Origin: Sphingobium nicotianae
GTDB taxonomy: Bacteria > Pseudomonadota > Alphaproteobacteria > Sphingomonadales > Sphingomonadaceae
Reading direction: 5' to 3'
Assembly (NCBI RefSeq): GCF_018603885.1
Contig: NZ_JAHGAW010000007.1
Location: 1 to 64,000, forward strand
Length of the DNA: 64,000 nucleotides
The notes under the pieces are model-generated. The model saw only the letters and a program-made list of their open reading frames with translations. It was not told the DNA's origin and made no database searches. A program made the position numbers and the translations under genes. Positions 44,522 to 53,392 of this stretch are shown here, piece after piece. The stretch's first letter is position 1; each line of letters starts with the position of its first letter.

Positions 44522-46555
44522 ATGAGTCGAGGGGGAAGCGGCAAGGCACTTGCCGTCATGGTATCCGTTGTGATTCTGGCGCAGGGGGTTGCGGGCGGCC
44601 GGGCGAATGGACAGGCGCCCGGCGGGGCAGCCGAGAAGGCCCGTCTGACCGTGAAGGACGCGGCCGTCATGTTCGGCGCGCGGGAAAATATCCTCAACGC
44701 CAGCCTGTCGCCGGACGGCACCAAGATCGCGTTGCTAGGGACGAATGGCAACAAAGGCGCGGTCCTCAACATCATCGACCTTGCCAGCAGCACGCCGTCG
44801 CCGGTTCCCATCCTGACCAGTTCCGGCGAGCCGGAGCGGCTGGCCTGGTGTCGCTGGGCCGGCAACACGCGCATTCTCTGCTATGCCTATGCCAATAGCG
44901 TCATCAATACCGGTGACGTCCTCACCGTGAATCGCATCCTGGCGATCAATGTGGACGGCAAGAATCTGCAGGTCCTGCGGACGCCGGAGCATAACGGGCT
45001 CGCTCTGGGCTACACCAATTATGGCGGCTCGGTGCTCGATTGGAACACGGGCGTGGACGGTCACGTGTTGATGGTCCGCCGTTACGTACCCGAGCAGACC
45101 ACGGGCTCGCTGACCGCGCAGACCAAGGAGGGTTTCGGCGTCGACGACATCAACTCCGCCAATCTCCACAGCGCCGGGATTGAACGGCCGCGGGCCTCGG
45201 CGGTCGAATATATTTCGGACGGCATCGGGCATGTGCGCATCGTCGGATCGGACACCGGCCTCAATCAAGACGGCTATAATAATGGCCGTGTCGTCTATCA
45301 GTATCGCACGAAACCCGGCGGCGAATGGCAGCCGCTGCCGAATCCCAAGTTCGATCCCTATTATGTCGATCCGACGCTCAACGTCGCTTACGGCCTCAAG
45401 TCGCAGGACGGACGGAACGTCGCCTACAGTCTCGCGCTCGACGGCAGCGGCAAGGAGACGATGCTGTTCGCGCATCCGACCGTCGATGTCGATGACTTCG
45501 CCACGATTGGCCGCAACAGCCGCGTGATCGGCGTGATCTACACGACTGACAGGAGCAACGTCGAATATTTCGACCCCGCAATGAGGCGGCTTGCCAGCGC
45601 GCTCGCCAAGGCGATCCCCGCGCTGCCACTGATCCGCATCGTCGATTCGAGCCAGGACGAGCGCAAGCTGCTGATCTCGGCGAGCAGCGATACCGATCCC
45701 GGCCGGCTCTACCTGCTCAACCGAGACACCAGTGCCATGACGGAGGTAACGCCGACACGACCGGCCATGGAGCATGTCGCGCTCGCGCCGATGAAGCCCG
45801 TCAGTTTCCCCGCTCGCGATGGGACGATGATCCCGGCCTATCTGACCCTGCCGCCCGGCTCGGATGGCAAGAATCTCCCCGGGATCGTCCTGCCGCATGG
45901 CGGGCCGGGCGCGCGCGATGCCTGGGGGTTCGACTGGCTCCCGCAATTCTGGGCGCAGATCGGTTATGCCGTCATCCAGCCGAATTTTCGCGGCTCGACC
46001 GGCTATGGCGACGCCTGGTTCCAGAACAACGGCTTCCGCAGCTGGCGCGCTGCGATCGGCGACGTCACCGATGCCGGGCACTGGCTGGTCAAGGAGGGCA
46101 TTGCCGATCCCAAAAAGCTGGCGATCTTCGGCTGGTCCTACGGGGGCTATGCGGCCCTGCAATCGGCCGTGGTGGAGCCGGACCTGTTCAAGGCGGTGGT
46201 CGCCGTGGCACCGGTGACGGATCTGGCCCAGTTCAAAGAGGACGCGGCCAATTTCACCCATTATCGCGTCATGAAGGATTTCATCGGCAGCGGGCCGCAC
46301 ATCCTGGAAGGCTCGCCCGCGCGCCAGGCGGGCAAGATTAAGGCGCCGGTGCTCATGTTCAGCGGCACCTATGACGCGAATGTCAGTGTCGGCCAGGCGC
46401 GCCTGATGGCCGATCGCCTGCGCGATGCCGGCCACCCCGGCCAGCTCGTCATCTATGACAAGCTCGACCATTATCTGGACGACAGCGCGGCGCGTAGCGA
46501 CCTGCTCAGCAAGTCCGCCGCCTTCGTCGAGCAGGCGTTCGCCGCCGGCAAATAG
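44522..46555 (+). CDS. S9-family prolyl-oligopeptidase-type peptidase, secreted
   Basis: A 677-residue serine peptidase with signal peptide (LAVMVSVVILAQGVAGG), a seven-bladed propeller domain (about 45-420) and a C-terminal alpha/beta hydrolase. The Ser nucleophile lies in FGWSYGGYAALQS near residue 539, Asp in SGTYDANVSVGQA and His in YDKLDHYLDD. Such enzymes cleave short peptides or remove acyl-amino acids. GGGGGA directly precedes the ATG. It is transcribed away from the M28 peptidase, hinting at related peptide use. No pathway link to the polysaccharide region is evident. Confidence 0.9.
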   Translation: MSRGGSGKALAVMVSVVILAQGVAGGRANGQAPGGAAEKARLTVKDAAVMFGARENILNASLSPDGTKIALLGTNGNKGAVLNIIDLASSTPSPVPILTSSGEPERLAWCRWAGNTRILCYAYANSVINTGDVLTVNRILAINVDGKNLQVLRTPEHNGLALGYTNYGGSVLDWNTGVDGHVLMVRRYVPEQTTGSLTAQTKEGFGVDDINSANLHSAGIERPRASAVEYISDGIGHVRIVGSDTGLNQDGYNNGRVVYQYRTKPGGEWQPLPNPKFDPYYVDPTLNVAYGLKSQDGRNVAYSLALDGSGKETMLFAHPTVDVDDFATIGRNSRVIGVIYTTDRSNVEYFDPAMRRLASALAKAIPALPLIRIVDSSQDERKLLISASSDTDPGRLYLLNRDTSAMTEVTPTRPAMEHVALAPMKPVSFPARDGTMIPAYLTLPPGSDGKNLPGIVLPHGGPGARDAWGFDWLPQFWAQIGYAVIQPNFRGSTGYGDAWFQNNGFRSWRAAIGDVTDAGHWLVKEGIADPKKLAIFGWSYGGYAALQSAVVEPDLFKAVVAVAPVTDLAQFKEDAANFTHYRVMKDFIGSGPHILEGSPARQAGKIKAPVLMFSGTYDANVSVGQARLMADRLRDAGHPGQLVIYDKLDHYLDDSAARSDLLSKSAAFVEQAFAAGK

Positions 46556-46572
46556 CGGCGCCGGACCTGCAT

Positions 46573-46616
46573 AATCCATTAGCATTGACTAATTGATTAG
46601 TCTCTGCTAATGGATT
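46573..46616. promoter_or_regulatory. 44-bp nested palindrome, probable ArsR operator
   Basis: Outer arms AATCCATTAGCA and TGCTAATGGATT are perfect reverse complements, and inside them lies GACTAATTGATTAGTC, also perfect; only two-base spacers break the symmetry. It ends three bases before the ATG of the ArsR gene, so bound repressor would block transcription and translation start. Dyads of this size are typical of ArsR-family operators. Confidence 0.75.
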
Positions 46617-46619
46617 GGC

Positions 46620-46952
46620 ATGATGCAGACCATCCCTCTCGATACCGTCATGCGCGCGCTGGCCGATCCCACGCGGCGCGCCTTGTTCGAGCGCGTCGCC
46701 ACCGCGCGCGAGATCACGGTGATGGAGCTGACGCAGGGCAGCGGGGTGACGCAGGGCGCCATCTCGCAGCATCTCAAATCGCTGAAGCAGGCGGGCCTGG
46801 TCGCCGAGCGCCCGGAAGGGCGCCGCGTCTTTTACCGTGCCCAGCCCGAAGGCCTTGAGCCCCTGTTCGACTGGATGACGCATTACGGCGTCTTCTGGCG
46901 CGAGCGCTTCGCCAATCTTCGTGAGCTTTTGCAGGAGACCGAGAATGACTGA
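46620..46952 (+). CDS. ArsR-family transcriptional regulator
   Basis: A 110-residue winged-helix protein: MRALADPTRRALFERVATAR, MELTQGSGVTQGAISQHLKS (recognition helix) and AERPEGRRVFYRA (wing). It has no metal-binding Cys pair, so it is probably of the group paired with SRPBCC/AHSA1 genes rather than a metal sensor. A large palindrome directly upstream suggests autorepression. The ATG at 46623 is an alternative start. Its stop overlaps the SRPBCC gene by eight bases. Confidence 0.9.
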   Translation: MMQTIPLDTVMRALADPTRRALFERVATAREITVMELTQGSGVTQGAISQHLKSLKQAGLVAERPEGRRVFYRAQPEGLEPLFDWMTHYGVFWRERFANLRELLQETEND

Positions 46953-47409
46953 TGCAGCCCTCAAGACCGGAACGGACGAGATCGTCGTCGAGGATGTGCT
47001 CCCGTTTCCGCCCGCCCGCATCTGGCAGGCGCTGACCAGCGGCGCCATGATGGCGCGCTGGCTGATGGAGCCGGCCGGATTCGAGCCCGTCGTCGGCAAT
47101 CGCTTCACCTTCAAGACAACGCCCGCGGGCGGATGGGACGGCTTCATCCGCTGCGAGGTGCTGGAGATCGTCCCCGGGCAGCGCTTCGCCTTCCGCTGGC
47201 AGGGCGGCCATGCGGACAATGTCGGCTATGGCTCGTTGCTCGACACGCTGGTGACCTTCACGCTCGCGCCGGACGGGCAGGGGACGCGCCTCAAGATGGT
47301 CCATTCCGGCTTCGAGCGGCCGAAGAACGAGATTGCCTACACCAATATGAGCGACGGCTGGGTCAAGGTCATCGACCGGCTCGAGACTGTCGCCGAACAA
47401 TCGGACTGA
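46945..47409 (+). CDS. SRPBCC/AHSA1-domain protein
   Basis: A 154-residue single-domain START-like protein. [34 protein letters not shown] and FAFRWQG are typical of the AHSA1 family, which binds hydrophobic ligands in a central cavity. It is translationally coupled to the ArsR gene, so its level should follow that repressor. The ligand is unknown. A longer frame from 46921 would only overlap the ArsR gene further. Confidence 0.87.
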   Translation: MTDAALKTGTDEIVVEDVLPFPPARIWQALTSGAMMARWLMEPAGFEPVVGNRFTFKTTPAGGWDGFIRCEVLEIVPGQRFAFRWQGGHADNVGYGSLLDTLVTFTLAPDGQGTRLKMVHSGFERPKNEIAYTNMSDGWVKVIDRLETVAEQSD

Positions 47410-47417
47410 GTGGGATC

Positions 47418-47627
47418 ATGGCGGTGTCGCTCCGCGATTGCCTCAGCCTTGCGGCGGCACCGGTCTGTGCCCTGCTGGCGCTGGTGACGTTCGCGACGCT
47501 GCAACTGCCGCTCTGTTCGGCTCTGCCCGGCGCTGTGCCGATCGACGGCATGGCACTGATGTATGCGCTGATGAGTTTGTTCCATCTGCCACCTTGGCTG
47601 GTGCGCGCGGCGCGCAGCCGGACGTGA
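47418..47627 (+). CDS. Small membrane protein, unknown function
   Basis: A 69-residue frame eight bases after the SRPBCC stop. It has hydrophobic stretches ([20 protein letters not shown] and [18 protein letters not shown]), consistent with two membrane segments, and ends in RAARSRT. Position in the row ArsR-SRPBCC-small-DUF899 supports coexpression. I do not recognise a family. Confidence 0.55.
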   Translation: MAVSLRDCLSLAAAPVCALLALVTFATLQLPLCSALPGAVPIDGMALMYALMSLFHLPPWLVRAARSRT

Positions 47628-47639
47628 AGGAGATCCGCT

Positions 47640-48350
47640 ATGCACCATCCCGTCGTTTCCCGTGAAGACTGGGTGACCGCCCGCAAGGCGCTGCTCGAGA
47701 AGGAGCGAGCCATGACCCACGCGCTCGATGCGCTGCGCGCCGAGCGGCGGCAATTGCCGTGGGTGAGGATCGAGAAGAATTATGTGTTCGACGGGCCGGA
47801 TGGCAAGGTCACCCTCGCCGATTTGTTCGGCGGCCGCAGTCAGCTCGCCATCTATCATTTCATGCTGACGCCCGGCTCCGATCACATTTGCCCCGGTTGC
47901 TCGCTGATTAGCGATCATGTCGATGCGGCCCGGCAGCATTTCGAGCAGGCCGATCTCGCCTTTGCCGCAGTTTCCCGGGCGCCGGTCGAGCGGATCGCTG
48001 CGGTCAGGCAGCGCATGGGCTGGACCTTCCCGTGGGTTTCCTCGGGGGAGAGCGATTTCAATTATGATTTCGGCGTGTCCTTCACGGCGGAGGATCGGGC
48101 CGCAGGGCGGGCCTTCTACAATTATGGCGTCACCAGGGTCGAGAAAAGCCCGGACATGTTCGGCGTCAGCATCTTCGTGCGCGACGAGTTTGGCGACATC
48201 TTCCACAGCTACTCGACCTATCATCGTGGCGTCGAGTTGCTGGTCGGTGCGTTCGACTGGCTCGACCTTGCGCCTAAGGGCCGCAACGAAGGCGCCGGCA
48301 CGATGAGCTGGGTGCGGCTGCACGATCAATATGAGATGGAAAATGCCTGA
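47640..48350 (+). CDS. DUF899-family thioredoxin-like protein
   Basis: A 236-residue protein of the DUF899 family, which has a thioredoxin-like fold of unknown activity. Landmarks are WVTARKALLEKERAMTHALD, QLPWVRIEKNYVFDGPDG, HFMLTPGSDHICPGCSLISD (Cys-x2-Cys) and SYSTYHRGVELLVGAFDWLD. It is the last of four genes read from the ArsR operator. A bidirectional terminator follows at 48490-48517. DUF899 genes often accompany ArsR/AHSA1 pairs. Confidence 0.88.
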   Translation: MHHPVVSREDWVTARKALLEKERAMTHALDALRAERRQLPWVRIEKNYVFDGPDGKVTLADLFGGRSQLAIYHFMLTPGSDHICPGCSLISDHVDAARQHFEQADLAFAAVSRAPVERIAAVRQRMGWTFPWVSSGESDFNYDFGVSFTAEDRAAGRAFYNYGVTRVEKSPDMFGVSIFVRDEFGDIFHSYSTYHRGVELLVGAFDWLDLAPKGRNEGAGTMSWVRLHDQYEMENA

Positions 48351-48365
48351 GCAGCTTCCTTTTCT

Positions 48366-48475
48366 CGTCATTTCCGCGTTCGCGGGAAGCCGGGGAAGGC
48401 ACCGAGCCAGCGCTCGTTATCGAGCGTGATTCCGACCGCACCCGGCACCGGATTCCCGTGTTCGCGAGAATGACA
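48366..48475. repeat. Inverted pair of REP-like palindromes (type B)
   Basis: CGTCATTTCCGCGTTCGCGG at the left and ATTCCCGTGTTCGCGAGAAT at the right are imperfect reverse complements about 60 bases apart. The same motif occurs as a compact palindrome at 50698-50725. It lies between the DUF899 stop and the shared terminator. Confidence 0.65.
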
Positions 48476-48489
48476 ATGGTGGAGAGGAG

Positions 48490-48517
48490 AAAGGCGGCCC
48501 GTTTCGGGACCGCCTTT
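48490..48517. terminator. Bidirectional intrinsic terminator
   Basis: Arms AAAGGCGG and CCGCCTTT flank a short GC-rich loop, followed on the plus strand by GTCTTTTT. It lies between the convergent DUF899 and PQQ-dehydrogenase genes and could end both transcripts. Confidence 0.8.
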
Positions 48518-48544
48518 GTCTTTTTCAATCCGGATCGAAGACGC

Positions 48545-49765
48545 TTACTTCGGCGCCAGCCGATACAGGCCGCCGGGTTTGGCGTCCTCCAGCAGCCAGA
48601 GAGCGCCGTCCGGTGCCTGCTCCACGTCGCGCACGCGGAAGGTCATCGCCCAGCGCTCGGCCGGCCTGGCGGTGGCGCCGTCCACGATGATGCGGTTCAG
48701 CGTCTTGCTGCCGAGGCCGCCAGTGAAGGCCGACCCCTTCCACTGCGGAAACAGCTTGCCCGAATAGAACATGAGGTTGCCCGGTGCGATAACCGGGGTC
48801 CAGTAGATCACCGGCTTGACGAAGTCGGGCCGCGTGTCCGGGCTCGGGATCGGCACCCCGTTATAATTCACCGAATAGGAGACATAGGGCCAGCCGTAAT
48901 TCTTGCCGGGCTCAATCAGGTTGAGCTCGTCGCCGCCCCGGGGGCCATGCTCGATTTCCCACAGACGCCCGTCCGGCGCGAAGGCCATGCCATAAGGTGT
49001 GCGGTGGCCGGTGCTCCAGGTCTCGGACGGGGTCAGGTTCGGTCCCGTGAAATTATAGATCGAGACGACCGGCGCGGTCTTGGCCGCCTCGGTGTCCTTG
49101 CCCGGATCGATTACCGGCACCGAGCTTGCGCCCGTCTTGCCTGCCATCGGATTGCCCGGCGCGGGCTTGCCGTCGAGCGTCAGGTGCAGGATCTTGCCGA
49201 CCGGCTGGTTGGGGTCCTGCGCCGGCCAGAAGCGCTGGCGGTCGCCGACGGTCAGGAACAGGCTCTTCTTGTCGGCCGGGAAGGCGATGGTCGCGCCGAC
49301 CTGGCCGCCCTTGCCCTTGACCGGATCGCGCCAGATCACCTTGAGGTTGGTGAGCGCCGCCTTGCCCTTGCCGAGTGTCAGCGTCGCGCGGGCGAGCGCC
49401 AGGCTCGACGTGCCCTCGGCTTTGCCCGGTTCCGAATAGGTCAGATAGATGCCATGGTCCGTGGCATAGCCCGGTGTCAGATAGATGCCGAGCAGGCCGT
49501 TCTGGCCCGCGAACTGGACGGCGGGCACGCCGGTCACTTCGGTCTTGGCGCCCTGCTGCGTGACCAGGAAGATCTTGCCGCCCTTCTCGGTCAGGATGAT
49601 GCGGCCATCGGGCAGGAAGGCCATGCGCCAGGGCAGATCGAACTCGGCGACCTTGGTGACGGTGAAGGGCTGGTCGGGCGTGGGCGCCTGCTCGCCGGCA
49701 TTGATCTGGGCCGTGGCAGGCATCGCCCCGAGCAGGAGCAGTGGCAAAATCCGCTTCATTGTCAT
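48545..49765 (-). CDS. PQQ-dependent aldose sugar dehydrogenase family protein, periplasmic
   Basis: A 406-residue beta-propeller protein with signal peptide (MKRILPLLLLGAMPATAQ). VAEFDLPWRMAFLPDGRIIL, WSTGHRTPYGMAFAPDGRLW and IEHGPRGGDELNLIEPG are characteristic of the soluble aldose dehydrogenase (YliI/GdhB) family, which oxidises sugars in the periplasm with PQQ. The ATG at 49765 has GGGGA five bases upstream and is better than 49789. It lies after the rpsD terminator, so has its own promoter. Confidence 0.88.
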   Translation of the reverse strand: MTMKRILPLLLLGAMPATAQINAGEQAPTPDQPFTVTKVAEFDLPWRMAFLPDGRIILTEKGGKIFLVTQQGAKTEVTGVPAVQFAGQNGLLGIYLTPGYATDHGIYLTYSEPGKAEGTSSLALARATLTLGKGKAALTNLKVIWRDPVKGKGGQVGATIAFPADKKSLFLTVGDRQRFWPAQDPNQPVGKILHLTLDGKPAPGNPMAGKTGASSVPVIDPGKDTEAAKTAPVVSIYNFTGPNLTPSETWSTGHRTPYGMAFAPDGRLWEIEHGPRGGDELNLIEPGKNYGWPYVSYSVNYNGVPIPSPDTRPDFVKPVIYWTPVIAPGNLMFYSGKLFPQWKGSAFTGGLGSKTLNRIIVDGATARPAERWAMTFRVRDVEQAPDGALWLLEDAKPGGLYRLAPK

Positions 49766-49823
49766 GTTGATCCCCATCCCGATGAGCACGGTTCGCCGTG
49801 CGTTAGCCCAAACGCCCCAAACA

Positions 49824-49855
49824 GAAAAGGCGATCCGTCGCCGGACCGCCTTTTC
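49824..49855 (-). terminator. Intrinsic terminator of rpsD
   Basis: Read leftward, AAAAGGCGGTCCG pairs with CGGATCGCCTTTT around a GCGA loop, with a T-rich tail. It lies 25 bases after the rpsD stop and its symmetric A/T flanks might also act from the other side. Confidence 0.85.
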
Positions 49856-49879
49856 TTGTATTCGCTCGGATAGAGGAGA

Positions 49880-50494
49880 TCAGCGCGAGTAGAACTCGAC
49901 GACCAGGTTCGGCTCCATCTTCACCGGATAGGGCACCTCGTCCAGCGTGGGGACGCGGGTGTAGGTGATCTTCGCGGCGCCGTCGGGGGCGATGTAATCG
50001 GGGATGTCGCGCTCGGCGAGGCTCTGCGCCTCCATCACCAGCGCCATTTCCTGCGCCTTCTTGCCCAGCGTGATCTCGTCTCCCGGCTTCACGAGGCGCG
50101 AGGCGATGTTGCACTTCACGCCGTTCACATAGATGTGGCCGTGGCTGACGATCTGGCGGGCCGAGAAGATGGTCGGCGCGAACTTGGCGCGGTAGACGAC
50201 CGCGTCGAGGCGGCGCTCGAGCAGGCCGATCAGGTTCTGGCCGGTGTCGCCCTTCATGCGGCTGGCCTCGAAGTAGTTCTTCTTGAACTGCTTCTCGGTC
50301 ACGTCGCCATAATAGCCCTTGAGCTTCTGCTTGGCGCGCAGCTGGATGCCGAAGTCCGACATCTTGCCCTTGCGGCGCTGGCCGTGCTGGCCGGGGCCAT
50401 ATTCGCGCTTGTTGACCGGGGACTTGGGACGGCCCCAGATATTCTCGCCCATGCGGCGATCGAGCTTGTACTTGGCGCTGGTGCGCTTCGTCAT
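49880..50494 (-). CDS. rpsD: 30S ribosomal protein S4
   Basis: A 204-residue protein with the S4 N-terminal domain ([34 protein letters not shown]) and S4 RNA-binding domain ([34 protein letters not shown]). It nucleates small-subunit assembly and binds 16S rRNA. The N-terminal zinc Cys cluster of some S4 proteins is absent, as in many alphaproteobacteria. The ATG at 50494 has AAGGAAG upstream. It stands alone rather than in the alpha operon, which is usual for this group. Confidence 0.97.
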   Translation of the reverse strand: MTKRTSAKYKLDRRMGENIWGRPKSPVNKREYGPGQHGQRRKGKMSDFGIQLRAKQKLKGYYGDVTEKQFKKNYFEASRMKGDTGQNLIGLLERRLDAVVYRAKFAPTIFSARQIVSHGHIYVNGVKCNIASRLVKPGDEITLGKKAQEMALVMEAQSLAERDIPDYIAPDGAAKITYTRVPTLDEVPYPVKMEPNLVVEFYSR

Positions 50495-50697
50495 GTGACT
50501 TCCTTCAATTGCAAACAACGTCTGCCCCGCCCTGGAAGAGCGCAGCGTCGATCCCGGTTTTCCGCCTGAGTCCCATGTTGCGAAAATACGCTCAGGGGCA
50601 GGGCCACTGCTTCACCGGGGTGCAGGGCCAATCGCGAAGCGGCGCCTATGACGAGGGAGGGCGCACAAGTCAAGGCTTTGCGCGGTATTCATCACTT

Positions 50698-50725
50698 CGT
50701 CATCGCCGCGTTCGCGGGAATGACG
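50698..50725. repeat. Compact REP-like palindrome (type B)
   Basis: CGTCATCGCCGCGTTCGCGG runs into GAATGACG, giving a near-perfect 28-base dyad. It matches the motif at 48366-48475. It lies between the divergent rpsD and SRPBCC genes. Confidence 0.65.
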
Positions 50726-50747
50726 AGTGAAAATTATTCAGTACTAT

Positions 50748-50772
50748 CTAATATTAGTGTTATTTAATATTA
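50748..50772. promoter_or_regulatory. Paired AT-rich palindromes, possible ArsR operator
   Basis: CTAATATTAG and, nine bases on, TAATATTA are both palindromic and sit 34 bases before the SRPBCC ATG. Their spacing suits two repressor dimers. The ArsR gene at the end of this two-gene row is the obvious candidate to bind them. Confidence 0.5.
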
Positions 50773-50805
50773 AAGGCCGACTCGTTATCGACTGGGAGAA
50801 GAAGC

Positions 50806-51465
50806 ATGATAGCCAATGCCATCGGCGCGGAAATCCGCCGTTTCGAGGAACGCGAGCATGAGGGGCAACCGTCCCGCGCGGTGATCGCCGAGCGCGTCTA
50901 TGAGACGGACGCTGCCGATCTGTGGGATGCGCTGACCAACAAGGAGCGCATCCCGCGCTGGTTCCTGCCGGTCAGCGGTGACCTCAAATTGGGCGGCAAG
51001 TACCAGCTCCAGGGCAATGCCGGCGGCACGATCACGCGCTGCGATCCGGAGAAGGCGCTGGATCTCACCTGGGAGTTCGGTGGCGGCATGAGCTGGGTGA
51101 CGGTGCGGCTCGAGCCGGTCGGCGAGGGAGGCGCTACCCGCCTGATCCTGGAGCACATCGCCCCGGTCGGCGTCACGGAGGAGCATTGGGCGAGCTTCGG
51201 CCCCGCAGCGGTCGGCACCGGCTGGGATCTCTCCTTCATGGGCCTCGCCATTCATATCGGGAGCGGCGCCGCCGTCGATCCGCAGGCCTTTGCGGCCTGG
51301 TCGGCATCCGATGACGGCAAGGGCTTCATGCGGGCCAGCGCGGCCGCCTGGGCGGAAGCCCATATCGCGGGCGGCGAGGATCCCGATACGGCGCGCGCGA
51401 TGGCCGCGCGCACCGCCAGATTTTACACCGGCGAGGGCGCGCCCGACGGGGGGAGCGCAGCCTGA
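50806..51465 (+). CDS. SRPBCC/AHSA1-domain protein, longer form
   Basis: A 219-residue protein. AERVYETDAADLWDALTNKERIPR, GGKYQLQGNAGGTI and TRLILEHIAPV match the AHSA1 family; the last ~70 residues (MRASAAAWAEAHIAGGED) extend beyond the usual length. GGGAGAAG precedes the ATG. Its stop overlaps the ArsR start (TGATG). Ligand unknown. Compared with the pair at 46.6 kb the gene order is reversed. Confidence 0.87.
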   Translation: MIANAIGAEIRRFEEREHEGQPSRAVIAERVYETDAADLWDALTNKERIPRWFLPVSGDLKLGGKYQLQGNAGGTITRCDPEKALDLTWEFGGGMSWVTVRLEPVGEGGATRLILEHIAPVGVTEEHWASFGPAAVGTGWDLSFMGLAIHIGSGAAVDPQAFAAWSASDDGKGFMRASAAAWAEAHIAGGEDPDTARAMAARTARFYTGEGAPDGGSAA

Positions 51466-51809
51466 TGCACGCCTTCGACGTGCTGGGCGATCCGGTGCGC
51501 CGCCGCCTGCTGGAGCTGATGGCGGAGGGCGAGCGCACGTCCGGCGCAATGACGCAGGTGGTGCAAAGCGAGTTCGGCATCAGCCAGTCGGCCGTGTCGC
51601 AGCACCTGCGCATCCTGCGCGAGAGCGGCTTCGCGACGATGCGGCCCGAGGGTGCCCGGCGGCTCTATGCCGTCAATGCCGAGCCGATGCGCGAGGTCGA
51701 TGCCTGGCTCGGCCAGTTCCGCGCCTTCTGGGTGCCGCGCATGGAAGCGCTGGCAACCGAGGTGGCGCGGGGCAAGCGGGCGCGGATCGGCCGGGAGGAG
51801 AGGGACTGA
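51465..51809 (+). CDS. ArsR-family transcriptional regulator
   Basis: A 114-residue winged-helix protein: FDVLGDPVRRRLLELMAEG, SEFGISQSAVSQHLRILRES as the recognition helix, and MRPEGARRLYAVNAEPM as the wing, with EVDAWLGQFRAFW at the C-terminus. It has no metal-site Cys residues. It is translationally coupled to the SRPBCC gene upstream and probably represses both through the AT-rich palindromes at 50748-50772. Confidence 0.9.
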   Translation: MHAFDVLGDPVRRRLLELMAEGERTSGAMTQVVQSEFGISQSAVSQHLRILRESGFATMRPEGARRLYAVNAEPMREVDAWLGQFRAFWVPRMEALATEVARGKRARIGREERD

Positions 51810-51951
51810 AGATGTCGGCGCGCCGCCTGTCTTTTCCTTGCGGCGGATGACGCCGGAGGCGCCGACGGGATGACCGCATGCGTTGCGCTTCCCATGCCAC
51901 CACTGGCTTCCTATATCGCCGTCCGGTGAAGAACGGACAGGATGCAGTGGC

Positions 51952-52191
51952 ATGAAAGCGATACCCTGGGATCAACCCGCCACGATGATCGATCTCGACG
52001 GCAAGGCGCCACTCCTCGGTACGATCCGGGACTGCGCGCGCCATTTCGCGATCTTCAAGCCCACGGCCAAGGAGCAGGCACGCATCCTTCTGACTCAGCC
52101 CGTGCATCGCGAGGGGCGCAAGACGCGCACCTGGCTGCTGGAGCCCAATGAGATCGAGCAGCTTGTGGAGCGGCTCCGCACCGAGGGGTGA
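51952..52191 (+). CDS. Small conserved-looking protein, unknown function
   Basis: A 79-residue frame from ATG 51952: MKAIPWDQPATMIDLDGKAP at the start, then CARHFAIFKPTAKEQARILL and a polar C-terminus. It looks like a compact soluble protein, but I recognise no family. GGACAGGATGCAGTGGC precedes the start, with AGGA about 10 bases away. It is convergent with the acyltransferase gene. Confidence 0.5.
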   Translation: MKAIPWDQPATMIDLDGKAPLLGTIRDCARHFAIFKPTAKEQARILLTQPVHREGRKTRTWLLEPNEIEQLVERLRTEG

Positions 52192-52204
52192 GCGCGGATC
52201 GCGC

Positions 52205-53392
52205 TCAGGCGCCCTGCCGGCTGAGGACGCGCGGGGCGGGCGGTCTGGCGATCTGGGGAGGCCTCGTCCCGTCATAGAGCAGGCGCAGCGCCGGCGAGCG
52301 CCGCACGATCAGCCAGACGCCCCAGGACAATGCCAGCGTCAGCATCATCAGCAGCCCGGCCTTGAGCGCGAGGGGGAGGATCAGCATCTTGCCCAGGATC
52401 ACCAGCCCGGTGAGGATCGGCAGGTGGAACAGGTAGATGACGAAGCTCGCCTTCACAATCTCCTGCACCAGCGGCGAGGGCCGGTCGGCGAAGCGCTTGA
52501 TCGTGGCGATGAGGAGCTGGGACAGGCCGACCGCCGCCAGCGTGTCGAGGAAGCGGCCATAAGGCGGCCAGAGCTGCTCGCGAAAGGCGAGGTCCAGCGC
52601 CAGCGCCGCGATGCTCAGCAGCGCGATCGGCAGGGAAAAGCGATACAGCGCCGCCTTAAGCGCCGGCGCGCGCGCGATCAGCGCGCCGATCAGGAACCAG
52701 GGCGCGAACTCGATGAGCTGGTCGAGCCGCAGGATCTGCTGCGGCAGCTGGGTGGCGAGGCCCGCCACATAGAAAAGCTCGATCGCGCCGCCCATCCACA
52801 GGCCGAGCAAGAGCGCGATCGCGATCAGGGAGACCTCGAAATGCCGCGCCAGCCACGCGTCCCAGGCTGGCCGCAGCGTGGCGTGCGCCAGGCCGGGACT
52901 GATGCGATGGGCCAGCGCCGCGGCGCCGCTCAGATAGAGCAGCACGATGAGAAACCAGAGGTGCCGGATCCCGTAGCCGCCCGACGTCAGGCTCTCATGC
53001 TTCCAGGATGGCAGCGCCCCGGGCCAGCCGAGATTGGAGATTTCGCACAGCAGGTTGAGCAGCGGATTGAGCGTCAGCAGCGCTGCGACGAGGGGGATGG
53101 CCAGCCGCACCAGCCGCCCCTTGAGCCAGGGACCGGGCGCTCGCCGCGCCAGCAGCAACGCCGCGAAATAGCCGGCCACGATGAAAAAGGCTGGCATGCG
53201 GAAGACGTGGATCGCCTGCGCGATCGCATTGAAGACCGGGGCGCCTTGTCCCGATGTCAGGATCCACACCTCGTCGGCGCGATAGGTCATGGCGACATGA
53301 TAGGGGATGCCGAGCAGCATCAGCAGCGCGCGCAGGGCATCCCAATGATGTTCGCGGGCGTGCGGCGGGCAGGCAGTCGTTTGGATCGTCAC
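52205..53392 (-). CDS. Acyltransferase-3 family membrane protein (OpgC-like)
   Basis: A multi-pass membrane protein of about 395 residues. HHWDALRALLMLLGIPYHVA at the start is the acyltransferase-3 motif with the conserved Asp, RMPAFFIVAGYFAALLLARR and KGRLVRLAIPLVAALL follow, and about ten hydrophobic helices span the rest. Family members O-acetylate or O-succinylate glycans, glucans or lipids. I start at the GTG at 53392; the frame is open to 53521 but that extension is polar. No strong ribosome site is seen. A link to surface-glycan modification is possible but distant. Confidence 0.8.
   Translation of the reverse strand: MTIQTTACPPHAREHHWDALRALLMLLGIPYHVAMTYRADEVWILTSGQGAPVFNAIAQAIHVFRMPAFFIVAGYFAALLLARRAPGPWLKGRLVRLAIPLVAALLTLNPLLNLLCEISNLGWPGALPSWKHESLTSGGYGIRHLWFLIVLLYLSGAAALAHRISPGLAHATLRPAWDAWLARHFEVSLIAIALLLGLWMGGAIELFYVAGLATQLPQQILRLDQLIEFAPWFLIGALIARAPALKAALYRFSLPIALLSIAALALDLAFREQLWPPYGRFLDTLAAVGLSQLLIATIKRFADRPSPLVQEIVKASFVIYLFHLPILTGLVILGKMLILPLALKAGLLMMLTLALSWGVWLIVRRSPALRLLYDGTRPPQIARPPAPRVLSRQGA

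Noticed and set aside
44735..46585. Long minus-strand frame opposite the S9 peptidase
   Set aside because: Antisense shadow; the plus-strand gene has signal peptide and catalytic triad.
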